A DNA stretch of 64,000 nt from Rhodococcus sp. ARC_M6. GTDB lineage: Bacteria > Actinomycetota > Actinomycetes > Mycobacteriales > Mycobacteriaceae. Positions 26,438 through 35,695 of the stretch are shown in pieces. The position numbers and the translations under genes were made by a program. Where the stretch lies: positions 96,285 to 160,284 of the forward strand of contig NZ_JALGQH010000010.1 of assembly GCF_022810305.1 (NCBI RefSeq). Reading direction: 5' to 3'. Position 1 is the first letter of the stretch. Each line of letters begins with the position of its first letter. Under the pieces are notes generated by a model. It was not told where the DNA came from, made no database searches, and worked only from the letters and a program-made list of their open reading frames with translations.

Positions 26438-27568
26438 TCAAGATTTGCGAGATCGTCTGCGTAGTTTGCGACTTCGGGTTCCGGCACGCATCTCTTCGCA
26501 GAGTTGTTCGTACCCCTTGGTCACCTCGTCCCACCGGTAGGTGGCGGCCGCGTGTGCCTGCGCCCGGACGCCGCGTTCCGCTGAGACGATGGGATTCGAC
26601 TCGGTTTCTTCGAGTGCTGCGGCGAGTTGTGTCAGTCCGCTGAAGAAGATTCCGTTGTCTCCCAGCACTTCACGATTGAAGTTCACATCCCAGGCGATGA
26701 TATTGGCAGCTGCTCCCATTGCGCGAAGTAGCGACGGGTTGGTGCCGCCAACCGTATGCCCATGGAGGTAGCTCGCTGCTCCTGCATACAGGGTGTCGAG
26801 GAGGTCTTGATCCCAGACGCCGCCAAGCCTGCGGATGCGTGGATCCGAATCGGCGAGTTCGTGGATGCGTTTTTCGTGGTCACTTTCGTAGGGCACGGAG
26901 CCGACGATGATCAGGGGTAGTTGCGCGTCGCTCTCCAGGTAGCCCTCGATGATCTTGTCGACCTGGTTTTCGGGTTCGAACCGAGCGACGATCAGGTGAT
27001 AACCATGCTCGGTCAGATCGAGTTCTGCCAGACGGCTCAGATCAGTGGTGTCGCGGATGGGCGCACCGTACGGCAAGAACATGCTCTCGGTGTCGTAGCG
27101 CTGGCGGTAGTAGTCTGCGATACCTTCGGCATCGGAAATCAATTCGTCTGCAAGCCAGACGGATACACGTTCATTCGCCAGATAGTATCGGCGTCCGACC
27201 GGCCCCCATTTTCCTCGTTTCCACTCGAGTCCGTCGACGTGGACGGCGACCGGAATGCGCGCTGCGCGGATCACCGGCAGGAGCGGTGCGTTTGCAGCAT
27301 TGAAGACGATGGCGGCATCGCAGCGGCGTCGGAGAAGGTGTCCGACCGATAGTGCGGTGTGGCTCAACGTCTCCAGGATGGGGTGCTTCAAAGCGGGTAG
27401 CGGCACTCGCTCCATGCCGAGGTAGGTCGGCGACCGGTCTTTGCCGCGGCAGTACACCACCACTTCGTGTCCGCCATCGACGAGGCGAGAGCCGATTTCT
27501 TCCACTGCTGTTTCGAATCCGCCGTAGCGTGCCGGCACTCCGCGTGTCCCGATCATTGCGATTCGCAT
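26438..27568 (-). CDS. Glycosyltransferase, DUF1972 / GT4 (rhamnosyltransferase-like)
   Basis: 376 residues. The N-terminus MRIAMIGTRGVPARYGGFET is diagnostic of the DUF1972 domain found in capsule rhamnosyl- and related transferases. The C-terminal GT4 half shows LIVARFEPENQVDKI and HGHTVGGTNPSLLRAM, with a late acidic region. It transfers a sugar from a nucleotide donor onto a lipid-linked oligosaccharide at the inner membrane face. It is last in a minus-strand set with the CDP-alcohol transferase and a second GT4, separated from them by a 231-bp AT-rich gap that probably holds its own promoter. Confidence 0.9.
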   Translation of the reverse strand: MRIAMIGTRGVPARYGGFETAVEEIGSRLVDGGHEVVVYCRGKDRSPTYLGMERVPLPALKHPILETLSHTALSVGHLLRRRCDAAIVFNAANAPLLPVIRAARIPVAVHVDGLEWKRGKWGPVGRRYYLANERVSVWLADELISDAEGIADYYRQRYDTESMFLPYGAPIRDTTDLSRLAELDLTEHGYHLIVARFEPENQVDKIIEGYLESDAQLPLIIVGSVPYESDHEKRIHELADSDPRIRRLGGVWDQDLLDTLYAGAASYLHGHTVGGTNPSLLRAMGAAANIIAWDVNFNREVLGDNGIFFSGLTQLAAALEETESNPIVSAERGVRAQAHAAATYRWDEVTKGYEQLCEEMRAGTRSRKLRRRSRKS

Positions 27569-27799
27569 CGGCGGACCTCCCTGTTGTTCGTTTCTGATTG
27601 CTGGTGTGGTGTCCGAGCACGGGCGCCGTCGCCGTGTTGGGTCTACCGTCCGAGGTCTTCAGATTCGGTAAAGATTACCAAAAAATTGCTGATACCCCAA
27701 GCTGTAGAAACTATCCAGCAAATTGTTTGATGCAGTGTAACGCCATGAGGCGCGCCACGATGCCAATATAGCAAACATATGGCAAACTAGGTCGAGCTT

Positions 27800-28552
27800 T
27801 CAGAAGTTGCGGATCTCCCGGTACCACTTCGGCAGTGCAGCGCACAGAAACAGGGATGTGCCGGCTAGCAGCAAGGCGTACGCAACGACAAAGCCTGCCT
27901 GCCAGCCGAACAGCACGAATATCCCGCACAGCACGCCGTAGTCGGTGGGAATGACCAGAATCGATCGAAGAGTGGCGCTAGCGCTGGAATCTGCCGGAGC
28001 CGGAGCCCGTTCCGGATGCGCGCGTCGCAACTGATCCGTCAAGATCTGAACGAAGAAAAAGACTGATGCCACCAGCGTGAAACCGATTGGAATCAAAAGT
28101 AATTCGATATCGGTCACATCGTAGTGGCGATACCAGCCGATCAGTACCGCAAGATGCAACGCAGTGGTCTTGATGCTGTCGACCACATGATCGAGCCACT
28201 CGCCGGCGGGCGTACCGCCGCCGCGTAGACGTGCGAGTTGACCGTCTGCGGAATCGAATGCGTACCCGATCAGCAATCCCACGGCGATGAGGACGCCGAT
28301 CCACCAGTTAGGTTGTGCCAGTGCGATAGCCGCGATGGAGACGGCACTGAAGGCTGCGCTGATGAATGTGACCTGGTTGGGGGTGAGGCCGAGTTGGTAC
28401 GCAGCCGCGGCGATAACGCGTCCGATCTTCCGATTGACGAACCGGGAATAGGCAGGAGAACCCTTGGCGGGTGGCTTTTGTGCCCCGGCCAATCGTCGGA
28501 CGGTATCGGTGAACGATTCTTTGGGGAGCGAGTTGTTCTGGGCGAAAGTCAT
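27800..28552 (-). CDS. CDP-alcohol phosphatidyltransferase family membrane enzyme
   Basis: 250 residues with about six membrane helices and the complete catalytic motif: Asp100, Asp103-Gly104, Ala107-Arg108, Gly117, Asp121 and Asp125. Family enzymes move a phospho-alcohol or phosphatidyl group from a CDP-linked donor to an alcohol such as inositol, inositol-phosphate or glycerol-phosphate. Its location inside a polysaccharide locus is atypical and suggests that a phospholipid-type or phosphodiester linkage is built into, or anchors, the polymer. It overlaps the upstream glycosyltransferase gene by 4 bp (ATGA). Confidence 0.9.
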   Translation of the reverse strand: MTFAQNNSLPKESFTDTVRRLAGAQKPPAKGSPAYSRFVNRKIGRVIAAAAYQLGLTPNQVTFISAAFSAVSIAAIALAQPNWWIGVLIAVGLLIGYAFDSADGQLARLRGGGTPAGEWLDHVVDSIKTTALHLAVLIGWYRHYDVTDIELLLIPIGFTLVASVFFFVQILTDQLRRAHPERAPAPADSSASATLRSILVIPTDYGVLCGIFVLFGWQAGFVVAYALLLAGTSLFLCAALPKWYREIRNF

Positions 28553-29715
28553 ATTCGGGTGCTTCCGGTTGTCGAAATCAGGGCGTCGGCGATGTCGGTC
28601 CGATATCGCTCCGGAGAGAATCGGGTCAAGGCCTCGGCGCGTGCGCCGATTGCCTGCTCGCGGGTTGCATCCCAGTCGTCGATCGCCCTGTGGATGGCGT
28701 CCGCCAGCGCGACGGCATTTCCAGGCTCGACCAGTAGTCCGTTTCGGCCGTCGTCGATGATTTCGACGAGGCCCTGAACAGCTGAGGCCACCACGGGCCG
28801 TGCGGCTAGGTGAGCTTCCACCGCTACATTGCCAAACGGTTCAGCTCTCGACGGCACGAGTGCGATGTCCGCCGATTCGAGGGTTTCCCAGACCTGGGCG
28901 ACGACGCCCAGACGCCGGATGCGGTCGCTGACACCGGAGGCGGCGGCGATGCGGCGGAGATCGTCCTCGAACCATTCGTATCCGGCGAAGACGTCTCCGG
29001 CGAGATCGAGTGTCACATCCAATCCGCGTTGGACAAGAATTCCGAGCGCTTCGACCGCAATGTCCGTACCTTTGCGCGGTGCGATTCGTCCGACGAGCAC
29101 GAGTCGGATCGGTCCGGTCAGAGTGTGTCGCGGTGGCGTCGGCTCGCTCGTCGGACCGGCAACGCCGTTGTAGATCACGTTCATGCGGTGTCGAAGCATC
29201 GGTATGTCACGAATGATCAGTTCGCGACAGGCATTGCTGTTCGCGATGACGCGCCGCGACAACAGCAACTGTGCGCTCAGTCCCACACGGATGGGCTTGG
29301 CCGCGGTGTCCTCGGCTTCGTGCACATGGCAGATCACCGGGTACCTCAACAGCTTCGCGAGTACAGCCCACCAGGGGACGGTCACCGTGCTGATGTACAC
29401 GACGTCGGGGGAGTGGCGGCGAAGCGTTCGCACCATGGCGGGTGTGGCACGGGCTGTCTCCCGGGCCAGTGAGAGCAGGCCGGTCGGGGACATCCTGGAT
29501 TTGCGTAGGACGGGAATCGACATGATCACGACCTCGGCGCCGGATTCCTCCATGAGCGGCGCCAGCGGCCCGTTCGACGCCAGTACCACCGTCACGTTCC
29601 AGCCCCTGTTTGTCAGAGCCAGTACTGATTCCAGAACGATTCGGTCCGATCCGTACATTTCGGCACCTGGATGGACCACCAGTGCTCGTCGGGCCAGCGC
29701 TCCGGCGTAATCCAC
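28549..29715 (-). CDS. GT4-family glycosyltransferase
   Basis: 388 residues from a GTG. Two Rossmann halves are seen: the N-terminal half has VHPGAEMYGSDR and CHVHEAED; the C-terminal half has VLVGRIAPRKGTDI, and the nucleotide-sugar E-x7-E element in SRAEPFGNVAVEAH. It is a retaining cytoplasmic glycosyltransferase, likely acting on the lipid-linked repeat unit. It heads the minus-strand operon with the CDP-alcohol transferase and is divergent from the Wzz-like gene, with a 181-bp AT-rich intergenic region. Confidence 0.92.
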   Translation of the reverse strand: MDYAGALARRALVVHPGAEMYGSDRIVLESVLALTNRGWNVTVVLASNGPLAPLMEESGAEVVIMSIPVLRKSRMSPTGLLSLARETARATPAMVRTLRRHSPDVVYISTVTVPWWAVLAKLLRYPVICHVHEAEDTAAKPIRVGLSAQLLLSRRVIANSNACRELIIRDIPMLRHRMNVIYNGVAGPTSEPTPPRHTLTGPIRLVLVGRIAPRKGTDIAVEALGILVQRGLDVTLDLAGDVFAGYEWFEDDLRRIAAASGVSDRIRRLGVVAQVWETLESADIALVPSRAEPFGNVAVEAHLAARPVVASAVQGLVEIIDDGRNGLLVEPGNAVALADAIHRAIDDWDATREQAIGARAEALTRFSPERYRTDIADALISTTGSTRI

Positions 29716-29896
29716 GTATTCCCCTCGACTGTTCGTTCCGGCTCGCTTGCCGTGTCCTGGCGGCTCGGAGGTGGCTCGTCGCCGGCTCGGAAGCGAACGA
29801 CAAGCGAATGTAACCGTATAGTTGCAGGGAGGTTAGTTGGCAGCGCTGGGTATTGTCCACTTGGCCTTCCAAACTCGGAAGAAAGCGAAGATTTGA

Positions 29897-31240
29897 GTGG
29901 AAAACGTATGGAATCTCGCGCGCGCTCGATCAATTGTCCTAATTGCGGGAATGTTGCTAGGGCTGATTGTGGGCGCGGTATATGCGGGAACGGTCCCCGT
30001 TGAGAGTCGCTCGACGGCAGTTGTCTACTTCGCTGTCGACCGCGCCAAGACGGCAAGTGACTACACGGCAGGCAACACATTCGCGCAGAGCGTCATGCCT
30101 TCGTTCGCCCAGATCGTGAAGTCGCCGATCGTTCTCGATCCGGTCATCAAAGAGCTCGACCTCCAGACGACGGCCGGGAGCCTCGCCGGCCGAATGCAGG
30201 TGGATGTGCCGTCGAATACGGCTGTGATGAAGGTGACGGTCACCGACGCGACCAGTCTGCGGGCGGCGATGACGGCTAATGCGGTGATCCGGCAGCTCGA
30301 CGAAGCGGTGCGAGCGCTGTCCCCGAAGGGCGAGCAGGACAGCCCCGCCATGCGAATGTCGACGGTGTCCGCGGCGGTGGCGTCGGATAAGCAGCCGACG
30401 GCAAGTCGCTTGACATTCGAAGTGCTCGGTGCCGTGGGAGGACTGCTCGTGGCGTTGGCGATCGTGGCGATTTGGGAATCATTGACCAGGCCGATTCGAT
30501 CGGCCTCGGACATCGAGGCGCTGTCCGCGGTGCCGGTGTTGGCCGCAGTCACGTTCGACGGTGATCGGGTTGCGGAGTCCGCCGACGGCAATGAAGCGGA
30601 GGGTGCGGTCGGAACCTTGGTGCTGCACAACAATATTGCAGCGGTCTGCGAGAACCTCGGCGGCGTGAAGTCCGTTGCCTTCGTGCCGGTGACTGCAAGC
30701 AACGACGCCGGGGCCATTGCCGTCGACCTCGCGATGGTCTCGGTCAGGGCTCGGAATCGAATTCTGTTGGTCGACGCCGACCCGCGAGCGGCATCCGTTG
30801 CAGGCATGCTCGGCCTGCAGCCGACTCCGGGACTCTCGGAGATCCTGCAAGGTAGTGCCGGGTTCGGTGAGGTTTTACAGCACACGGCCGGTCTGGATTT
30901 TGTTGCTGCCGGTAGCGCAGTAGGAAGTCCTGCCGAGTTGTTGGTCAGTTCGAGATTGAACCCCTTCCTCGAGATCGAGTCGGCGCGCTACAAGATGCTC
31001 GTCGTCGTTGGCGGCGCTGCGCTGCCGGTAGCGGACGGTGCAACGTTGTCGGCCGCCGCCGATCTCACGATCTTGGTGGCGCGGCGTGGACACACCAAGC
31101 GTCGTGACCTCGCCGAGGCAATCGAACGGATGTCGGCGTCGGGTGGAACCCTCGCGGGTGTCGTTCTGGTGCAACGCCGTTCGTTCGCCGCGCGCGCTCG
31201 GTCACGGATCAAGAGCCGGGCTCGGAAAGGCATACGTTGA
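29897..31240 (+). CDS. Wzz-type chain-length protein fused to a degenerate BY-kinase (pseudokinase)
   Basis: 447 residues. A membrane helix (about 9-31), a periplasmic Wzz domain and a second helix (about 164-188) are followed by a cytoplasmic ParA/BY-kinase-like domain. Walker A' is kept as LLVDADP (290-296). However, the Walker A position (about 261-272, PVTASNDAGAI) has lost the Gly-Lys-Ser/Thr, and the Walker B strand reads LVVVGGA with no Asp. The C-terminal tail is Arg/Lys-rich with no tyrosine cluster. It should therefore set chain length as a structural partner, not as an ATP-dependent kinase. Confidence 0.85.
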   Translation: MENVWNLARARSIVLIAGMLLGLIVGAVYAGTVPVESRSTAVVYFAVDRAKTASDYTAGNTFAQSVMPSFAQIVKSPIVLDPVIKELDLQTTAGSLAGRMQVDVPSNTAVMKVTVTDATSLRAAMTANAVIRQLDEAVRALSPKGEQDSPAMRMSTVSAAVASDKQPTASRLTFEVLGAVGGLLVALAIVAIWESLTRPIRSASDIEALSAVPVLAAVTFDGDRVAESADGNEAEGAVGTLVLHNNIAAVCENLGGVKSVAFVPVTASNDAGAIAVDLAMVSVRARNRILLVDADPRAASVAGMLGLQPTPGLSEILQGSAGFGEVLQHTAGLDFVAAGSAVGSPAELLVSSRLNPFLEIESARYKMLVVVGGAALPVADGATLSAAADLTILVARRGHTKRRDLAEAIERMSASGGTLAGVVLVQRRSFAARARSRIKSRARKGIR

Positions 31241-31260
31241 TCGTCATGTGGCACAAGGGC

Positions 31261-32280
31261 TTATCGGCCGGCGTCGCGGTAGGCGTCGACGTGGGCGAGG
31301 CCGAGTTTCGGCCACTCTCTGGCAGAGAGATCGGGGGATTCGGCAGGCGCGGGAACGGTGAGTGCAGCGTCGATCGACTCCGTGGTGAGCGCTCCCGGGT
31401 AGAGACGGACCCAACCGGGTCCGACCTCGTCGGACAGTCTCCGAGTGATGGCGGTATCCGGAACCAGGACAGGTCTTTCGAGTGAGAGCGCGAGAAGTAG
31501 TGCCCCGGAGTTGTGCATGTCCTGATACGGGAGGACGACCAATTGTGCCGCGGTGATTTCCAGTGCCAGCGCGCTGTCCTCGACGTAGTCGAGGACAGCG
31601 CTGATGCGACCGTCCGCCCGCGTTGCGGATTCAACGACGCTGCGAAGTTCGTCGGTGCTCGGCTTGCCGACTATTCGCAGGCTTGCCCCGGCAGTGGTGA
31701 CGTTCGCAAAAGACTCGAGGAGCAATTCGGTTCCCTTGTACGGGCGGATCAAACCGAACGAAATGAGTTGACCGGCTACGGGTTCGGACTTCGGGTACCT
31801 GGAGAACCAGTCAGTGTAGTCGCCGTGCGGAATGAGTATCCGCCTCGCTCCCGGAGGCACCGTGGACAACTCGTTGAGCACGATCCACGTCCGGGTGCGG
31901 CGATCACACCACCGAAGCAACGCTGCTTCGGTACGGGCGCCGGTTTCGTGTGCTCGAACATTGTGAGCAGTACGAACGATCGGTGTATCGGTGAACTGCA
32001 CTCGCGCCATCATCATCGCGAAACGTACTCTGGCGGCGGCCCGGGCGAGGACGCCGTCGCGACGCATCATCACCTCGGGCCAATGGACGTGAAGTACGTC
32101 GTAGTGGCCGAGCAATGCGGTGCGCCAACTGAAGTACTGAACTTCCGCACCGGACTCCCGGACCGAGTCGGCGAGTTGCACCACGTACGGGTTGGTCGTC
32201 TTGGACGGACCACGGACAGACAGCAGCACTCTCAACGCATCGTCCGTGGACTGTCGGTCCTTGCCGAATCGAGGTCTCAT
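31261..32280 (-). CDS. Glycosyltransferase (GT4-like)
   Basis: 339 residues. The N-terminal part shows LLSVRGPSKTTNPY and VLHVHWPEVM; the C-terminal donor-binding half has SFGLIRPYKGTELLL and VLPYQDMHNSGALLLALSLERPVL region typical of GT4 enzymes that act on cell-surface polysaccharides. The E-x7-E element is not obvious. It is convergent with the Wzz/pseudokinase gene (20 bp apart) and divergent from the Wzy-like gene. Confidence 0.85.
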   Translation of the reverse strand: MRPRFGKDRQSTDDALRVLLSVRGPSKTTNPYVVQLADSVRESGAEVQYFSWRTALLGHYDVLHVHWPEVMMRRDGVLARAAARVRFAMMMARVQFTDTPIVRTAHNVRAHETGARTEAALLRWCDRRTRTWIVLNELSTVPPGARRILIPHGDYTDWFSRYPKSEPVAGQLISFGLIRPYKGTELLLESFANVTTAGASLRIVGKPSTDELRSVVESATRADGRISAVLDYVEDSALALEITAAQLVVLPYQDMHNSGALLLALSLERPVLVPDTAITRRLSDEVGPGWVRLYPGALTTESIDAALTVPAPAESPDLSAREWPKLGLAHVDAYRDAGR

Positions 32281-32352
32281 GCGACCGTATCCTAAACGTA
32301 TCGAGTCCCTCGATGCACGGACGGCTCGTTGTAAACGAATTTGGGAGTGCTC

Positions 32353-33615
32353 TTGACTTTCAGACGTTTTCGGCCCGACGCCGCAGTATCGCTGATCGTG
32401 ATCGTCTGGGCGATGTACGCGGTACCGCGACTCGTACAGTCGCTGACGACGGTGAAGCGGCGGACCACCGTGGGCGATGCACTGCCGATGAGTCCACTTG
32501 CGGTCAAACTGGAACTGCTACTGCTGCTGGCCGCATTTGCCTTGTGCGCGTTCGTTATTCTTCGCGGCACGGCGGCGCTGCCTACCGATCGCCGTGTGCC
32601 GTTGGTGCTCATGCTCGCTCCCTGGATATACGTGGTGGTCAGAGATCTATACATCGATCACGTGCCGACACGCGGCGGAATGCTGTATCCATTACTGGTA
32701 GTAGCGATCTGGATACTGCGGCCGCAACTGCGCAAGCTTGCCGTGCTCGGGTATCTCGTGGTGCTGACCGCAGTGGCGTGTGTTCTTTTGGGCATTTTCC
32801 TGCCGGAAAGCGGAATCTTCATATCGAGTTCGGGTGCGGCTGTGGCGCCGACAAAAGAGATTCTTCCGCTGGGCATTCTGATCGGAATATTCACGGACGG
32901 TAACAATCTCGGGCAGTATCTGGTTCTCGGTTTGCCGACGGTGATGCTGATTCCTCGTCGGGCGGTGCGGGCGGTGGGCGTCGCCGTCACCCTGTTCGCA
33001 ATCCTGTGGACTTCATCTCGATCGTCGTTGGCTGCTGCCGGACTCGCCGGCGTGGTGTGGGCGCTGCTGGCGATTGCGCCGTCCATTCTGCGTCGGCCGC
33101 TGTCGTGGTTTCTAGTGGGAGCAACTGCGGCAGTGGTGATCGGATGGCCGTTGTCCACCCCGGCCGACGACGCGTTGACCAACCGCGGCGCAATTTGGCG
33201 TCACAGCTTGGAGGCGTGGCGGAACAACCCTTGGTTCGGTTCCGGGTCGAATTGGTATTCGGTTCTGCCGCAACATGTCGGGAGTCTCGGGGGTTTCGCG
33301 TTCCACGGTCACAACCAATTCGTGCAGACCATCGCGACCGGTGGACTCGTGTTCGTGTTCCTTGTGGCCGCGATGTTCAAGGTGATCACACGGGCGGCTG
33401 CTCAGTGGAGTATGCGGGGTGTGTTCGCGCCGGTGGCGCTGTTGGCGGCATTGTTCGCCTCGTCCACGTTGGAAGTTTCGTTCGGGTTCATCGACAGAGC
33501 TTTTCTCGTTGCGGTGACTGTACTTCCGCTGATGTTCGCTGTGTTTGCGCCCCTTCCCGAGCGATGCGCGCGCGTCGGCGGCTCACCTGCCAATCCCGTG
33601 AGATCGCGGCGATGA
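32353..33615 (+). CDS. O-antigen ligase / Wzy-like polysaccharide polymerase
   Basis: 420 residues counted from the TTG at 32353, which has GGGAG five bases upstream; a TTG at 32341 and a GTG at 32347 are alternatives. Ten or more membrane helices and one large loop carry the ligase/polymerase hallmark region: TNRGAIWRHSLEAWRNNPW followed by FHGHNQFVQ, with the conserved His. This class polymerises lipid-linked repeat units or ligates polymer at the outer face of the membrane. The last 128 bp overlap, antisense, the 3' end of the flippase-Wzz fusion gene. Confidence 0.88.
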   Translation: MTFRRFRPDAAVSLIVIVWAMYAVPRLVQSLTTVKRRTTVGDALPMSPLAVKLELLLLLAAFALCAFVILRGTAALPTDRRVPLVLMLAPWIYVVVRDLYIDHVPTRGGMLYPLLVVAIWILRPQLRKLAVLGYLVVLTAVACVLLGIFLPESGIFISSSGAAVAPTKEILPLGILIGIFTDGNNLGQYLVLGLPTVMLIPRRAVRAVGVAVTLFAILWTSSRSSLAAAGLAGVVWALLAIAPSILRRPLSWFLVGATAAVVIGWPLSTPADDALTNRGAIWRHSLEAWRNNPWFGSGSNWYSVLPQHVGSLGGFAFHGHNQFVQTIATGGLVFVFLVAAMFKVITRAAAQWSMRGVFAPVALLAALFASSTLEVSFGFIDRAFLVAVTVLPLMFAVFAPLPERCARVGGSPANPVRSRR

Positions 33616-35689
33616 CTGCAAGCATCAGCCCGATCACCGCGCCCACTTTCAGGGTCAGGCCAGTGCGCGGCGATGACGCGAACTCAGGGACGGGCGCTCG
33701 GGAGACGTTGAGCTTCAGCATGTCCGGCTGTTCAATCTGAATCAGCCGGCCGGTGAGATCGGCCAATTGCTCGGCGACGGCGTCGGCGATCTGTGCCGCA
33801 CCCTCGGCTGTGCGAGCTTTGACGGTGAATTGCAAGGTTACTGTTTCGGCGGGGATGGTGACTTCGATGTCGCGGGCCAAGGACTCCGCGGAAGTGTCGA
33901 GTCTCAGACGGCCGATGACCGGCTCCAGCACGGCGGTGGAGGTGGCGAGGGCGGCAAATGAGCGGGTAAGCGAGAGCGCTTGAGGGTAGCGGTCACTGAT
34001 CTGGCGTGGCGTGCCCACCACGCCGAGTTGAAGGGCGCCTTCGGATCGGGCTATGTAGGTCTGGGGGGTGAAAATCGACACGGAAAAAGCAACTACCAGT
34101 GTCAAGACAAGTACCGCTCCGAAGGTCCGCCACTGCTTCTTGACGATTGCCAGGTAGCCCCACAGCGTCAAGGTGTCCTCCGCTGAGGTCGCCAAGATTT
34201 CAGGAACCGGACCATGGTCGACAGATTGGTTCGGTCGGCGGGGAGGGCGACCGATGGCCCGACCTACGAAGTCGAGCAAAATCGACAAATCGCTTCGAAC
34301 TGAGGGAAAGACCGCCGCGGAGACGGCGGCTGCGGCCAGCGCGCAAACGATGCCTGCTGCCAGAGACGCGGATGGGGTCACAAACAGGTGAGATCCGGCA
34401 AAGGCAAGCAGTCCGGCAGGTGCCCCGAACAGCAGAATGGCCCGTAACGAGTTGCGCAACAACATCATGCTGTCCACGCCGGACACGCGGTGAACGTGCC
34501 ACAGCGTGACAAGCCAGTCGACCAGAAATCCGATGGACGACGACGCAGCCACCCCGACGGCGCCCCACGGGAGTCCGGCCAGGGTGATCAGGATGACGGC
34601 AGGTCGAAGAAAGAGATACAGGCGCAACTGTGCGCCGGTCAGGCCGTGGGACAGGTACACCCAATAACAGATTTGGGATACCGAGCGGAAGATTCCTCCG
34701 ATGGCAAGGAGCGCGAAGATCGGGGCTACCGCAGGCCACTGCTCGCCGAAGGCCACGGTGACCAGCGGCAGTGCCACTCCGGCGCTGACTGCTAGGGACG
34801 ATGCGGTGACATACCCGCCGATCAGCTGCGCTCTGGCCAGGTACCGCCCGTAGGTCACCGGGTCACCCTGAACTTTGGAGAGAATGGGAAGTGCGACGTT
34901 GGTGAGTGGGGCGTTGATCTGGTTGAGCGGGGTCATCAGCAGTTGGTAGGCGCGGTTGTAGAACCCGAGCGTGGTGGATCCGTACATCGCTCCGATTGCG
35001 ATGCTGTCGACATTCTTGGTGGCGTACCCCAATAGTTGGGTGCCGAGCAGTCCACCGCCGAAACGGAAGAACCGTCTGATCGATACGTCTCGTTGCGGAA
35101 GTCCGGGACGCCATCGGCACGCCAGGAAACTGAGCACCAGCGTCGCAACAGCCACCATGACCAACTGCGCGACGATAGCCCAGTATCCGGCACCCGAAAG
35201 TGCCAGCAGCACAGCCGTACCGACTCCGAGGGCATTTGCCAGTACGTCGGTGGTGGACAGTGCGGTGAATCGCATACTGCGCATGAGTTCAGCGCGGAAC
35301 TGGGTGGACGCGCCGCTGACGATGAACACGCCGGCCACGGCGAAGACGATGGGCACGAGTTCGGATTTGCCGTAGATCCACGCGATCAGTGGTGCCATCG
35401 CCGACACTGCGATGCAACAGACGAACCCGATGCCGGTGTTGGCCCAGAACAGGTTGGTCCGTTCGGCGTCGTTCAGCTCCTTGGCCTGCACGGCGGCGAG
35501 CGAGAGTCCGAAGTCACGGATCAGATCCGCGGCGCCGGTTATGGCGACGACCATGGCGACGATGCCGAAGTCCTCCGGCGTCAGCAGCCTGGCCAACAGG
35601 ATCAACGACCCGGTCTGGACCACGAATTTCACGGCCTGGAACGCGAGCGTGACCCCGCCGCCCCGCGCGGCCTTGTCGGCGAGATTCAT
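33488..35689 (-). CDS. Wzx flippase fused to a C-terminal Wzz domain
   Basis: 733 residues. Residues 1 to about 475 form a polysaccharide-transporter (MOP) flippase with about 12-14 helices, beginning ARGGGVTLAFQAVKF and including the LARLLTPEDFGIVAM motif. After a Pro/Arg linker, residues from about 507 form a Wzz domain: LWGYLAIVKKQWR, a membrane helix at about 520-545, a periplasmic stretch with TPQTYIARSEG, and a second helix near 680-700. No kinase domain follows. The flippase half is already full length, so this is a true fusion rather than a mis-joined frame. It starts 6 bp after a GT2 gene. Confidence 0.92.
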   Translation of the reverse strand: MNLADKAARGGGVTLAFQAVKFVVQTGSLILLARLLTPEDFGIVAMVVAITGAADLIRDFGLSLAAVQAKELNDAERTNLFWANTGIGFVCCIAVSAMAPLIAWIYGKSELVPIVFAVAGVFIVSGASTQFRAELMRSMRFTALSTTDVLANALGVGTAVLLALSGAGYWAIVAQLVMVAVATLVLSFLACRWRPGLPQRDVSIRRFFRFGGGLLGTQLLGYATKNVDSIAIGAMYGSTTLGFYNRAYQLLMTPLNQINAPLTNVALPILSKVQGDPVTYGRYLARAQLIGGYVTASSLAVSAGVALPLVTVAFGEQWPAVAPIFALLAIGGIFRSVSQICYWVYLSHGLTGAQLRLYLFLRPAVILITLAGLPWGAVGVAASSSIGFLVDWLVTLWHVHRVSGVDSMMLLRNSLRAILLFGAPAGLLAFAGSHLFVTPSASLAAGIVCALAAAAVSAAVFPSVRSDLSILLDFVGRAIGRPPRRPNQSVDHGPVPEILATSAEDTLTLWGYLAIVKKQWRTFGAVLVLTLVVAFSVSIFTPQTYIARSEGALQLGVVGTPRQISDRYPQALSLTRSFAALATSTAVLEPVIGRLRLDTSAESLARDIEVTIPAETVTLQFTVKARTAEGAAQIADAVAEQLADLTGRLIQIEQPDMLKLNVSRAPVPEFASSPRTGLTLKVGAVIGLMLAVIAAISRDWQVSRRRARIAREGAQTQRTSAEVQSPQREKLCR

Positions 35690-35695
35690 CGGGTT

